NCBI GenBank assembly: GCA_963565915.1
Contig: OY751489.1
Span: forward strand, 3,906,001-3,970,000
Length of the DNA stretch: 64,000 nucleotides
Reading direction: 5' to 3'
From: Entoloma clypeatum
Lineage: Eukaryota > Basidiomycota > Agaricomycetes > Agaricales > Entolomataceae
Under the pieces are notes generated by a model. That model was not told the origin of the DNA. It did no database searches and saw only the letters and a list, made by a program, of their open reading frames with translations. Shown piece by piece: positions 20,376 through 31,840 of this stretch (the first letter of the stretch is position 1; every line of letters begins with the position of its first letter). Both the position numbers and the translations under genes were made by a program.

Positions 20376-21420
20376 ATGACAACTTTCTACTCCCAGCTAA
20401 TCGTTATTCTTTATTAGGGCCTATAATAGGACTCAAGCACAAGCCTGAAGCGTTGTCCCAGGTGTCTTGAAAGTTGGAGTCAGTCTACCAACGATCTGTT
20501 TATCGTGCCGTGTATAAATTGAGGCTTCCGCCCAAGGTCAAGTCAACGCCTCACTGGCTTTCTTATCCTCTCGATACGCGCGCTGACTAAGTACTTATTG
20601 CAGGACCCAGTGTTGATCCCCAATGTGCCTCTTATTCGCCGGCGTCCTTGTCCATCCACGCGGCGCACTGGACAAGCCAAGCAGTCATGAGCCCATCTGA
20701 ACTAGAGCTGATGCTCGCCAACGTTACCTGGACCCGAACCATCGGGCAGCACCAAGATAACCGTGCAAGCTTTAGACTTTGGCGTCGATCGGAAGGTGAC
20801 GGGACAAACCAGGTCGCTCATCATGGATAACATATTGCAGGGGAACGGACTTGGAAATCATGGTAAGCACCGCGACAGGGGGCTCCTATGGATGCGCATT
20901 TTAGTGTAGCATAATTCACCACGAGCAACCCAAGTTATGACGCATATAGTTGAGAATTTGTGACAAAATAGTCAATCTATTCTACGATCCAGATTTCTTA
21001 TTCACCAATACCAGACCGTCTGGGTGAATGTCGTGTTTGGCCCCAATATACTTGCACGTCTATGATGTTTTTTTACAATTCAGCTCAGCATAGCATTACC
21101 ACAGGCAGTTGGAAGGACTCACTCCGGCTGTTGGATTCGGGGGAGGACCGTAGCAAAGGACAAACGGCCGAAAACAACAATTCTGGTCACGGCATGGATC
21201 GTCTCGGTTGACGCAGTTGCTAACTGGTACATGGAATTGGGCGCGTGCTTGGGAGGCGCCCGTGATGCATAGAACGATAGAAAAGACGAGGGCGCGGGAG
21301 AAGTGCATAGCGAGAATGGGCGGGCTGATTCGAGTCAGTGCAGTGCGCGATGACTTTGAACACTCAGTGCTGTGCTCAACCAATGCACTCAGCGTCCTTT
21401 TATATCCCAAACCGACTTAA
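20350..21420. repeat. Segmental duplication, copy 2 (contains SSP2)
   Basis: Counterpart of 18,890-19,510 in direct orientation. The stretch 20,390-20,830 has no clear partner in copy 1 and may be an insertion or deletion difference. The two SSP genes are the most conserved part, which suggests selection on them after duplication. Confidence 0.6.
21096..21308 (-). CDS. Small secreted cysteine-rich protein SSP2, 70 aa
   Basis: Paralogue of SSP1 in the same orientation about 1.9 kb away. It has the signal peptide MHFSRALVFSIVLCITGASQ, then cysteines spaced C-x6-C-x4-CC-x6-C-x15-C. The sixth SSP1 cysteine (GVCPPTC) is Ser here (GVSPSNC), so this copy has six mature cysteines and an even number for pairing. 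A TATA-like GATATAAAAGG lies about 95 nt upstream (21,398-21,407). The upstream 100 bp is nearly identical to that of SSP1. Function is unknown. Confidence 0.7.
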   Translation of the reverse strand: MHFSRALVFSIVLCITGASQARAQFHVPVSNCVNRDDPCRDQNCCFRPFVLCYGPPPNPTAGVSPSNCLW

Positions 21421-21429
21421 TGGAGAAAA

Positions 21430-22100
21430 AACCAATGGGGACGGAAGGAGTGAGAATTGGAAGGAGGTACATACCTAGTTATGAAACACTTTTGCAAATG
21501 ACTCTCCTTCACATAGACACATCCAAATGTCTCAATTTCTGGACCATTCGAAAGCCTGATATGTCAGCTGGGGGCTGGCATGCACCATCATATTGAAATG
21601 TGGAGGGTAAGTGTTGCTGGAGAAGCAATCTTGAACAGTCCATTTTTACGGGGAGATGAAACACCCGTCACACTTTGGTCACGACGACTTTTGATCCCAG
21701 CTGCTTCACCCCAGTCAAAATCGGCCCTAGTAGGGACCTGGGCTGATCCAAAAAAGTAGGGTCTGATTGGGGAAAACCAGCTCAGGGCAAGATCTCGTGG
21801 GGACGGGCTGAGGGTCACCTGGATTGCTCGGTTTCAGGTCGCATGACGTAAATTGCTCCAAATCTGCGGTACCAAGTCCATGTGTGTCGATAGTAAAAAT
21901 ATGATCTAATCAAGATATACAAACCATCAAAAATGGCAGTCACTCGTTTCTTTGTTTTCCACTATCACATCCTGTTCGCCGGGGACATGGATTGGAAGCA
22001 ATTACTACACATGAAGTAAGTATTGGGGACATAACACGACAAATGGAAATCGAGTACATGATATATAGGTGGGTCGGTGTGTCGGGGAGTGGTCATTTTG
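21430..22100. other. Gene-free stretch
   Basis: No ORF with recognisable content and no terminal repeats. It separates the SSP2 duplication from the gene interrupted by retroelement G1. Confidence 0.4.
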
Positions 22101-22350
22101 CACTAACGTCCTGTTCTCACCCCGGACATTTGTGTTGAATACACGGACAACTTACCCACTCGAAGAGGTTCGAATTTCCGCCCATTGAACCTCTTTCGTG
22201 GCGTGGACTGACTATGTTTCAGCTTGGTACGCAACGATGCCTCCAGATGGGTAGCCACCTGGGTGTGTCGTTTGCTGTAGGTGAAAATTTTGGCCTTGTT
22301 GACGACCTTCTCCGCAGGATTCGACCACTCGGGACATGGAGGAGGTAAGT

Positions 22351-22721
22351 TGTTATGCTTAACAAACCGTTCCAAGGTTCAGGCAGAGTATGCAGGAAAG
22401 TGGAAAGGTGAAGAGCAAAGTGATTGCTAAATCTAAGGAATCTACTATAGTACAAGAGGTTTATATAGGTACTGACTATAGGCGGTAGCAGATGAGTCAG
22501 TACTGCGGAAGGCAGTGTACAGTGAGTACACTGACTGCGGAAAGTGAGTCAGCACGGGAGCGAAGTATACGAAAGGGGATGACAAAGTAATGTAATGAGT
22601 CAGACTGGGAATCGAAGGTTGCGAAAGTAGACGTTAGACATAGTGAGTTTGTAAGAGGGCGCCGAGTCGGGCCGATAAGTAAAAGATATGATGTGGTCCT
22701 CATACCGTAGAGTCTGTAACA
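22351..22721 (-). repeat. G1 3' LTR (371 bp)
   Basis: Begins TGTTATGCTTAACAAACC and ends CTGTAACA on the plus strand. It adjoins the purine-rich primer tract of the minus-strand element at 22,722-22,735. Confidence 0.9.
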
Positions 22722-23089
22722 TGTTCCCCTCTCCAAGCTCTGTGTCCTCACAGAGTCACTGTCCCCATCCCTCGTTGTTGCCGGGATCGGACCAGCTCGG
22801 ACTTTCCTTGAGGCTCCAATCATATATCAACTCCTCGTTGATGGCTATGGCGAGTTCGAGGCCTTTGATGGCCAGCCGAATGTGTCAGTTTTCGATGACG
22901 AGGGTGCTGGTGTAATTTCCGAGAATTTGTTTTTCCTCGGGAGTCGGGGCGACGGGGAGATTGGACAGCGAGTGAAGCCGGATATGCATCTGGCGATGGA
23001 GGAGGTCGGCGAGGGAAGTTTCAAGGGCATGGATTTGGTTCATGTGTCCGGTACTGTCCTGGATGTCCGGCCACTGGTGCATCGTGTGA

Positions 23090-25790
23090 CTCGAACATCA
23101 ATTCTTGTCGTAATTGTGGGTCTGGCGGGACATAGACTCGTTCGCCTGCATAGGTGATCCCATTCTCCTGTTCATACCAATGAGGATTCTTTTTTAGACC
23201 CTGGGCTACTTCTGTCTCCATGCGGTTTGAACCCTTGATGCGTGCAATCCACGGATTTTTGATGGTTGTGACGTTTCCAATCTTGATGGAATCAGATGTT
23301 TCACCCCCTTCAAAGAATTGTTCCTCCGTGAACATCTCCATTTGTACCACATCTTCTGATTCCAACCGTTTCAAGAATAGTCCCTCCTTGAGCATTTGGT
23401 CACTGTCCTGTGGTCCGAGTTCCGCTTCATACCAGGGTAAGCGTGACAGGATGTCCGCTTTCGCATTGGTCTTGCCGGGCACATGCCGTAATTCGAAGTC
23501 ATAGTCTTGTAACTTCATTTTCCAGCGTCGCTGTCGTTGATTCAGGTCCTGAGGATGACTTTTACGTACTTCTTTACATCATGCAGGATGGTAGGCCACC
23601 AGTAGGTGCGAGTGAGAAGTTCGTGTGTTCAATACTGTCCTGGATGTCCAGCCACTGGTGCATCATGTGATTCAAACATTAGTTCTTGACGCAGTTGTGG
23701 GTCCGGTGGAACATAGACTCGTTCGCCTGCATATGTGATGCCGTTTTCCTGTTGATACCAGTGAGGATTCTTTTTTAGACCCTGGGCTACTTCTGTCTCC
23801 ATGCGGTTTGAACCCTTGATGCGTGCGATCCACGGATTTTTGATGGTTGTGATGTTTCCAATCTTGATGGAATCAGATGTTTCACCCCCTTCAAAGAATT
23901 GTTCCTCCATGAACATCTCCATTTGTACCACATCTTCTGATTCCAACCGTTTCAAGAATAGTCCCTCCTTGAGCATTTGGTCACTGTCCTGTGGTCCGAG
24001 TTCCGCTTCATACCAGGGTAAGCGTGACAGGATGTCCGCTTTCGCATTGGTCTTGCCGGGCACATGCCGTAATTCGAAGTCATAGTCTTGTAACTTCATC
24101 TTCCAGTGCCTTTGTCGTTGATTTAGGTCCTGAGGACGGCGGAAATACTCCAGGTTCTTGTGATCAGTTAAGATCTCAAAGCATTCCCTGGCTTCGAGCA
24201 GATAGTGTCTCCAATCTTTTAGTGCTTCCATGACTGCCAAGAGCTCTTTGTCGTATATCTCGTAATTTTGTTCGGCCACGGACATGGTCCGCGACAAGAA
24301 CGCGATAGGATGCCATTTGTCGTCCTGTTTTTGGGAGAGTACAGCCCCAATTGCATAGCCCGATGCATCGGTTTCGACCCTGAACTGTCCATCTGGTTTT
24401 GGTAGTGCCAAGACTGGTGCCGATGTGATCGCCTGTATGAGACCTTCAAATGCCTTTTGTTCCGTTGGTCCCCAAGTAAACGCAGTGCCGCCTGTGAGCG
24501 CGGTGAGAGGTTTTGCGATGTTTGAGTACCCTTCAATAAAACATCAATAGAAGTTAGCAAATCCAAGGAACTTCTGAACTTCCTTTTTTGATGTGGGTGC
24601 TTGCCAGTTTCGAATTGTATCCACCTTCTCGGTTTCCATCTCGACACGTCCCTCACCAACCACATACCCCAATATAGGGCATTTCGTCACTTCCCATAAA
24701 CACTTCTTCTCCTTTAGGAACAAATCATTGTCCGATAGGATCTGTAGGATTTCTTCAGTGTTTCATGCAAGTTCTTCCTTGGTTTTACCGATAACCACGA
24801 TGTCATCCATGTAGATCACGCAGATACGTCGGCGGATCTGGTCCCGGAATAGACTAGCCATCATTTGAGAGAACGTTCCCGGGGAGTTGCAAAGACCAAA
24901 AAACATGACCAATGGTTCGAACAATCCTCGACTGGTGAGGAAGGCAGCTTTCCATTCATCGCCCTCCTTAATCCGGACATTGTTATAACCCCACATGATG
25001 TCCATTTTATTGAAGTAGACCACATCTTTCAGTACATCCAAGAGATCGGATATTCGTGGGAGTGGGAACTTGTCTTTGACCGTGAATTTATTGACCATGC
25101 GGTAATCTTGTACCAATCATTTGGAGCCATCCTTCTTGTTGATGAAGAAGCAAGGGGAGGCATAAGGGGATTTGGATGGGCGGATCTTTCCTGTTGCTAG
25201 ACCCTCGTCAGTGAATGTGTCCAATTCCTCTTGTTCCTTTTGCGTCATAGGATATGTATTTCCCCCTAGTTCCTTTGGTGCATCCGGTGTAAGTTCAATA
25301 CCATGGTCCCATTCCCTCTCCTTTGGGATCTTATCAAAGTTCTCTTTCTCAAAGAGATGAGTAAATCGTTCAACATATGAGGGTCGTTTGGTTGTGGGAG
25401 GTGGTGTGGGAGTGACAGCTTCCAAAATAGGGTCTCCAGGCTTCCATGGTTTCCTGATGTGCTCCCAAATCCAGTTTGACTTCGGCAAGTTGGCTCGCTT
25501 TCTGTTGTCGATTTGGTGATCCATCCGCATTTAGAATTGCTATGGGCGGTATTCCTCACGTGGGGAGGTTCTGTTCGCGTACTATTCTGGGATGGATGCA
25601 TGTGCGTTCACATCCGCTGTCAACCTCAGGTCGGATAACCTTTGGTCCTCGTCGTGTTTTGAGCTGCGCTAACAGCCTGATTTCTCGTCTTTTCGGAGGG
25701 TTATCTCCCTTCACAATCTTAGTCGACGCAGCGGCTCGCTTGGCAGGGATGACATAGGTTCTATTGTCTGCAGTCATACAAGGCAAGCAA
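23090..25790 (-). pseudogene. G1 pol, deleted and internally duplicated
   Basis: From right to left: protease region with a TGA after NLPT and a deletion between ATGGAAGC direct repeats, a TGA before [11 protein letters not shown] with YMDD at about 24,790-24,800, RNase H with TDASGYAIG, then two copies of the H2C2 region. The DDE core and chromodomain are missing. At least one frameshift lies near 24,540. Confidence 0.85.
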
Positions 25791-25827
25791 GTCCGTTTAA
25801 TAGATAAGGGTCGCGACTTAGCGTCGT

Positions 25828-26694
25828 TTAATCGGACCCTTCGGGAAAATCCTTCTCGTCGGCTTCTAAGATTGTGGTTTCATCATTCTCGGCATCTTCC
25901 TCGGACACCTTCCTAACCCTTCCGGAGTTCTTCTTCGGCTTGCAGCAGTTGCACGCGATATGGCCTTCTTGGTCACAGTTGAAACACTTGCGACCATCTT
26001 TCTTCTTTGGAGCGCTACAGTCTTTAGCCAGATGACCGAAGCGTTGACAGTTGTAGCAATGGGCTACTCCTGCTTTGTCGATTTCCATGGCTTTGCCCTG
26101 ACCACCATAAGTGGTACCCGATCCGGTGCGCATGTCGCCGCCACCTCAGATGACCAGTGCATGTCCTTCCATCTGTCGTCCCTTGTTTTGGATCTCCTTT
26201 GCGTAATCGGTGTACATCTTGCCATCGCTAGCCACTTGTTCAGAGATTCTGCGGTTGACGTTTTTCTCTAGGATGTATTTCCCAGTTTCTTCGCCAAGGT
26301 TTGACAGCTTCAAGAGTTCTTCAAATTCATCCAAGAATTCATCAACGGTACGTTTCTCTTGTTTCAGGACTTCAAGTCTGGCTTTGGCAGCGACCAACTT
26401 GTTGGCGATGGAGAATCGTGTGGCGATATCATCGGAAAAACCTAGCCAGGTGATGTTCTCGTTGTCAACAGCAAGAGCGTCTAACTTGTTACTGGCCCAG
26501 TGTCTGCCGGACCCTTCCATCATGTGGGATAACACCGCAAGAATCTTCTGATCGTCTGTGAGGCTCTTTTGGAACCTGATGTATAGTTTGGTGGCTTTCC
26601 ACCACTCGTCAAAGGTGTATCTGTCCTTGAACATCCCAGGATCCTTGATGATCTTGGATGTATCCATTGTTTGTACAGCCGGAGCTTCTGCCAT
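25828..26694 (-). pseudogene. G1 gag with premature TGA
   Basis: The capsid part, starting [14 protein letters not shown], is open for 182 codons to a TGA at 26,146-26,148. G5 has CGA at that place. The nucleocapsid part continues to 25,828 with two CCHC knuckles ([14 protein letters not shown], then [14 protein letters not shown]). The protein sequence up to the stop matches G4 exactly, including the stop, so the two copies share a recent common source. Confidence 0.85.
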
Positions 26695-27485
26695 GTTTAG
26701 AGTCTGCGGAGGAGAAGAGGAGTCGGGTTGTTGGGATGAAGATGGGGTTCGGGATACAGGTAAGGATTGAAAATGAGTCCCTGTTCTAGGCGTCTGTTTG
26801 ATATCTGACTGCGCGGAGTCAAAAGTAAATTCGTCAGGGGACTCGTCGGCGGAATCGGTGGCAAAATGTTCAGAGTATTTCCTCTGTAAATCTCTAAGGA
26901 ATCTCTGTTCCTGCGCATCTGTTGGTCACGAGAAGGGGTCAAGTCTCTCGTTTCGTGCCCAGCGGTTGTACTCGGTCTGTTGTTCTTCGGTGGTGAAGTG
27001 GGCGTAGATCTGCTGCTTTGAGTAGGACGTGATGATGTAGCTCTGGGACGTCTCGATGTGAGCGTCCTAATCAATCTTCTGATAACGGTTGTCTGGACAC
27101 CAATAAACTCTCTGATCTCTGTGATCCGACCTGTCTGAGGTCCTTCTTGAACGCGAAAACTTTCGAGTTCATTCTGTTGGGTGTTGTAATGTGTGATCTG
27201 GTGTTGCCGAGCAAGATGGATGCTCTCTGCTATCTTGCCGTGGGGGCGATGCTCGTCATTGTCTAGTTCTTCATCAAGCACCTGCTGTAGGATGCGACAG
27301 ATCTCCGATTTGATGTACTGCTGGGTGAGTGTAAAATCGATACTGTCTCGAGGACTTAGCTCCTCCTGTCGGGCTTCTGGCATGCTGAATGGGTTACTGG
27401 TGAAGTCTTCAAGGAAGCGCGACGTCTTGACTCGTCTGGTAGTTGCTCTCTTCGCTCTGGGCGAACCTAACGAGATTTAGCAACT

Positions 27486-27886
27486 TGTTATGCTTAACAA
27501 ACCGTTTCAAGGTTTGGGCAGAGTATGCAGGAAGTGGAAAGGCGAAGAGCAATGTGATTGCTAAATCTAAGGAATCTACTATAGTACAAGAGGTTTATAT
27601 AGGTACTGACTATAGGCGGTAGCGGATGAGTCAGTACTGCGGAAGGCAGTGTGCATGAGTAAGGCGACTGCGGAAGGCTATGTACAGTGAGTAAGCTGAC
27701 TGCGGAAAGCGAGTCAGCGCGGGAGCAAAGTATACTAAAGGGGATGACAAAGTAATGTAATGAGTCAGACTGGAAATCGAAGGTTGTGAAAGTAGACATT
27801 AGACATAGTAAGCTCGTAAGAGGGCGCCGAGTCGGGCCGATAAGTAAAAGATATGATGTGGTCCTCATACCGTAGAGTCCATAACA
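27486..27886 (-). repeat. G1 5' LTR (401 bp)
   Basis: Same ends as the 3' LTR. It is 30 bp longer because of an extra unit in the CTGACTCA/TTCCGCAG minisatellite. The primer-binding site lies directly to its left. Confidence 0.9.
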
Positions 27887-28144
27887 TAAGTGGGCTGCAA
27901 GCTTCAGCTCATTGCGTCCATTGAAGACCTTAGCAGTCCAGTGCCCGCCCCTGCCCAAATGATCGCCTCCGCTAGTGATGTGTTTAGCGCTGCCGACGCA
28001 CAGAAAGAAGCACATACTGGATCATGACATTCTGCGCCCTCAGCTTCCTAAAAACAGGCCCCATTCGTTCCACCAAATTGTCTGCGAATGCCCGTGCCAC
28101 GATTCTATCCCTCCCCAACATCGCTTATGTGGCCCATACCCTCA

Positions 28145-28793
28145 ATCTTTGGTAAAACATCGCGGCCGATAGTTGAGGCAGGACTGAGCGGCATTCTAGG
28201 GTGCAGAAGTAGTGGATGTAATTAAACAATGGTTCCTCTAATGATATAAGCAGTAGCTTGAGGCTTAAAATCTCAACTATTTCTCGCAGTGTAAGCAATT
28301 CCCACGAAGGCATGGAACTGGGAAAAAGTGATGACGGAGACATGAAAAGAACGGCAGAAGATAGTTGCACAGTAGGTAGATCCTCTCCTCTACACTCTTT
28401 AATATCCCAATGATCCATGGGGGGGTCAATATGATAGTAGTTGATCAAGTGGTCAATTGAACACGAGGGGGCGACCAGAATCACGGAGTCCTAATTTTTG
28501 AGTACTTTGAGTGGTACTACAGGGAGGGGTAAGTTTTTGTTCCATTTTAGTCTATAACAAAATTTTGATGGAAATACAAAGAAGGAAATCCACCAGCGCA
28601 TGCTATTTCTGGTGGTTAGACGAACATCGTCAGATCCGGTGTAAGGAAACAGTGTGTGTGAACAATCATCAATGACTGCTGGGGAAAGCTAAGCAGATTT
28701 AACGCAGGGGGAAAGAATTACTGTTGGATAGCTGCAGCAGTAGGTTCAGAGGGGGCAGATGGGTTTGAGGGAAATGAGGCAGTGTGGGCATGG
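28145..28793. other. Gene-free stretch before G3
   Basis: A 119-codon minus-strand ORF at 28,125-28,484 has no recognisable features. The rest is unassigned sequence up to the left LTR of G3. Confidence 0.35.
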
Positions 28794-29345
28794 TGTTACG
28801 GCAATAGCCTACAACAACAAGTCCAAGAATCAGATCATGTGGGTTCGAACTGGTTCCACAACAAGTCCCTCAGTAGGTCGACTTGGTCAATCAGCGAGTT
28901 CCTCAAGAGGATGACTCAGTTCAATATAGCAGAGCTAAGTCCTCGCAAGGCACTTAGTTTGAGAGCGGTCCAGATAAGACAGGTAAGCATTAATTGCCTA
29001 GGTCAAGCTAAGGACCTCTACTCTAATGTTACAAGTCTTATATACATTATCCTATGGCTATAAATAAGTAGGTGCTGCGCAGGAGCTAAATAAGCCATTG
29101 GTTAGATAGATGTTTCAAGGGGCTGTGGCATACGAGTCAGAGATAAGGCCTCAAGGCCATGAGTCAGAGATAACAAGTGAAACTGTATCTAAAAGGGGAA
29201 TAGTCCGAGTCAATGTGAGTCATAGTGCTGATAGAGGGGACACATGTCCCAGGGTCGTCGGAGTTAAGTGAAACGGGGTCGGATAGGAATCAAGGATAGG
29301 AGGGTCATGTGAAGGTGCAAAGGAAAAGGGTGAAAAAGTGTAACA
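28794..29345 (-). repeat. G3 3' LTR (552 bp)
   Basis: TGTTACGGC to GTGTAACA on the plus strand. Directly to its right is TTACCCCCC, the complement of the polypurine primer GGGGGGTAA, which marks this as the 3' LTR of a minus-strand element. Confidence 0.9.
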
Positions 29346-29386
29346 TTACCCCCCTTCTATGCTTGAAGTCACCGGCTTCAATGTTT

Positions 29387-30892
29387 TCAGGTTGCCATGT
29401 TATGCACGGTGTTGTCGTCAAATTCGTATGGCTTGCCCTCAAGTAGTGTTTAAAAGTCCAGTCCAGTCCGGTTTTTTGCCCAAAAAATTAAGAACCTAGA
29501 ACCAAGACTGGTTGAGTGGTTTCTCCAAAATACTGAAACCAGGACTGGACTGGTCAAAGACTGGTGAATCAGTCTTTCCTTTCTCAAAAAAGTAAACCAG
29601 GACTGGTTCGAACTGGTTTAAACTGATTATTATCCAATTTATTAAAACTGTTTCAAAGTATCATTTATAACACATTTCAAAACATTTTATAGAAGCTTTG
29701 ATGAACAAAATCTATGTGAACCTATATGAACCTGTGTGAACCTATGACCAGTTTACATTTTTTGAGTCTCAAATCAAGACTGGTGTTGAACCAGTCTTCT
29801 TTTTTTCCAAAATTTGAAGAACCTGAGACTGGTCAATCCTCAAAAATCTGAAACTTGAGACTGCAGTCCAGTCTCTCACCAGTCTTTACCAGTCTGGTTC
29901 TGGTCCAGTTCTAGGTCTTTGAGACTGGACTTCAAAACACTACCCTCGAGGTCTGCGTAGCCAGAGCCAAGACATTCATAGGTATAATGTCTGGGCACCT
30001 TCTTCTCGCACTTTTTGCACAAATAGATTGTGCATTGGCACTCAATGTGCCCTTTAGCTCCGCACAGGCCACATTGGTGCCCTTTAGCTCCACACAGGCC
30101 GCATTGGTGCCCTTTAGCTCCACACAGGCTGTATTGGTGCCCTTTGTCAATGTGCGGCCATCCTGCGGGATGGCGCCAAGGTCTGCTCGGAGAGTGAGCA
30201 TGCCCATGTGTATCGATTTCATAACCAACACAGTTGGGCTCGTCAGTGAGGTCGATAGGGGTCTGAACTGAGAGACCATGTGCGAGTTCGATGGGGATCT
30301 GATATGAGGAACCATGCCCGAGTGGGACAGACATGATCGTGCATACAGTTTTTCTTCTGGAGTGCTTAGCAACTCCATAGGACAGTTTCTTTCCTTTCAC
30401 GTCAGTCTTGACACTGGAAAGGCTTTGGTTGCTGGTTAAGGGCAATGTGGATTCGGCAGGGGAAGGGGTACTCGGGGGATCGGGGTTTCTGATGATGAGG
30501 GGAACTGGGGTCGGTTTAGGGATGGGTTTGGGGATGGGGACCACTGGGGTGGGAGATCTGAGGGCGGGATTTATGAGCGAGAGGTCGGGGTAGTTAGAAT
30601 GTGTGGGAAATAGTCTTTCAAAGCGTTGGTAGACTCCTCTGTCTACCAAGAGGTTGGTGTGACTATCAATGAGGCGGGCGATAGAGGCAGAAGTGTTGTA
30701 ATGGTACTCCCAGATAGAGATGAGTCCATACAATGTGTTGACCAGGAACTGGTCTGTTTCATCTTGAAGTCGTCCAAGGATGTTGTTCTCATCTTCGGGG
30801 TTGGTGAACAGGTTCAGGAGTCGGGATTGTCTAGTATGTCTGTCGGTGTTGAAACATACTTCTTCGGGGGAGGTGATACGGAGGTTGGACAT
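29387..30892 (-). CDS. G3 extra 3' ORF (332 aa before MITE insertion), CCHC-like repeats
   Basis: An ATG at 30,892 lies 28 nt past the pol stop. The frame is open through the MITE junction: removing the MITE and one 8-bp duplication (507 bp) leaves exactly 333 codons ending ...HNMAT-stop. The N-terminal 110 residues look helical. The middle is Pro-rich with VPIPKPIPKPTPVP. Near the C-terminus a 10-residue unit, CGAKGHQCGL, is repeated three to four times from near-identical 30-bp DNA repeats (30,050-30,140). A further Cys/His cluster (CQCTIYLCKKCEKK) follows. Nucleic-acid binding is a reasonable inference; the family is unknown to me. Confidence 0.7.
29444..29942. mobile_element. hAT-like MITE, 499 bp, 8-bp TSD
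   Basis: Terminal inverted repeats TAGTGTTTTGAAGTCCAGTC (right end, complemented) and TAGTGTTTAAAAGTCCAGTC (left end). They are flanked by an 8-bp duplication, CCCTCAAG at 29436-29443 and CCCTCGAG at 29943-29950, with one mismatch. The interior is full of (A)CCAGTC / GACTGGT words, the subterminal-repeat style of hAT elements. No coding capacity. It sits in the 3' ORF of G3. Confidence 0.85.
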
Positions 30893-31015
30893 GGTGATGA
30901 AAGATGTAGGTGGTTTTCGTTCAAAGGTGGTGGGTTTGTTTGTAAAGACCCAGTGTCTCTTGAGCTCTTTTTAAATTGGATTCAGGTTCCCATGTGTTAT
31001 TGCTTGATGGGTATC

Positions 31016-31385
31016 TGTTACGGACTAACGACTACGGACGTATACACTTACTTTTTCACTTTTACTCATCGGCCCCCGCTTACACATATCGTATTATACT
31101 TTATTTCCTTTAGTATACTTCGCTCCCGCGCTGACTCGCTTTCCGCAGCTGTCTGACTCATTCCGCAGTCAGCTTACTCATTAGTACATAGCCTTCCGCA
31201 GTCGCCTTACTCATGCGCACTGCCTTCCGCAGTTACTGACTCATTCGCTACCGCTCATAGTCAGTACTATATAAACCTCATGTACCATAGCTACATTCCT
31301 TAGATTTAGCAATCACATTGCTCTTCGCCTTTCCATCTTCCTGCATACTCTGCCCGAACCTTGGAACGGTTTGTTACGCATAACA
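31016..31385 (+). repeat. G2 5' LTR (370 bp)
   Basis: TGTTACGGAC to ACGCATAACA. TATATAA lies near 31,268. The predicted transcript start AGATTTAGCAA lies about 34 nt further on, near 31,302. It differs from the 3' LTR at four sites, all transitions at CpG. Confidence 0.92.
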
Positions 31386-31840
31386 AGTTGCTAAATCTCG
31401 TTAGGTTCGCCCAGAGCGAAGAGAGCAACTACCAGACGAGTCAAGACGTCGCGCTTCTTTGAAGACTTCACCAGTAACCCATTCAGCACGCCAGAAGCCC
31501 GACAGGAGGAGCTAAGTCCTTGAGACAGTATCGATTTTACACTCATCCAGCAGTACATCGAATCGGAGATCCGTCGCATCCTACAGCAGGTGCTTGACGA
31601 AGAACTAGACAACGACGAGCATCGCCCCCACGGCGAGATAGCAGAGAGCATCCATCTTGCTCGGCAACACCAGATCGCGTGTTACAACGCCCGACAGAAC
31701 GAACTCGAAAGCTTTCGTGTTCAAGAAGGACCTCAGACAGGTCGGATCACAGAGATCAGAGAGTTTATCGGTGTCCAGACAACCGTTATCAGAAGATTGA
31801 TTAGGACACTCACATCGAGACGTCCCAGAGCCGCATCACC

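Larger units (their letters stand above)
22351..27886 (-). mobile_element. Ty3/gypsy chromovirus G1, defective, TSD TAAGT
   Basis: Flanked by LTRs (22351-22721 and 27486-27886) and a perfect 5-bp duplication TAAGT (22346-22350 and 27887-27891). Gag has a TGA after HALVI. Protease has a 233-bp deletion. RT is preceded by an in-frame TGA. The 3' half of pol is rearranged: a stretch of about 500 bp covering the end of RNase H and the integrase zinc region is present twice (about 23,050-23,530 and 23,630-24,110). The rest of integrase and the chromodomain are deleted, fusing the H2C2 region to the 3' ORF. It could move only if helped in trans. Confidence 0.92.
22103..28125 (-). pseudogene. Unidentified spliced gene interrupted by retrotransposon G1
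   Basis: If G1 and one TAAGT copy are removed, the minus-strand frame reads through the insertion site (NELKLAAHL joined to PPPCPEWSNP). It continues to a TAG at 22,105-22,103. Upstream, a 47-bp GT-AG intron at about 27,973-28,019 would join an exon starting near 28,125 (MLGRDRIVARAFADNLVERM) to GGDHLGRGGHW. The C-terminal part is basic (KRHTQVATHLEASLRTKLKH). I do not recognise the family; a host gene or a fragment of another transposon are both possible. Confidence 0.4.

Noticed and set aside
26697..27383. Treating the overlapping frame in front of gag (228 codons in G1) as an ordinary gene
   Set aside because: It has no reliable ATG start and overlaps gag. It is reported instead as an unproven ORF0 with a conserved stop.
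28125..28484. 119-codon minus-strand ORF
   Set aside because: No recognisable motif, and no continuity with the spliced frame to its left other than position.
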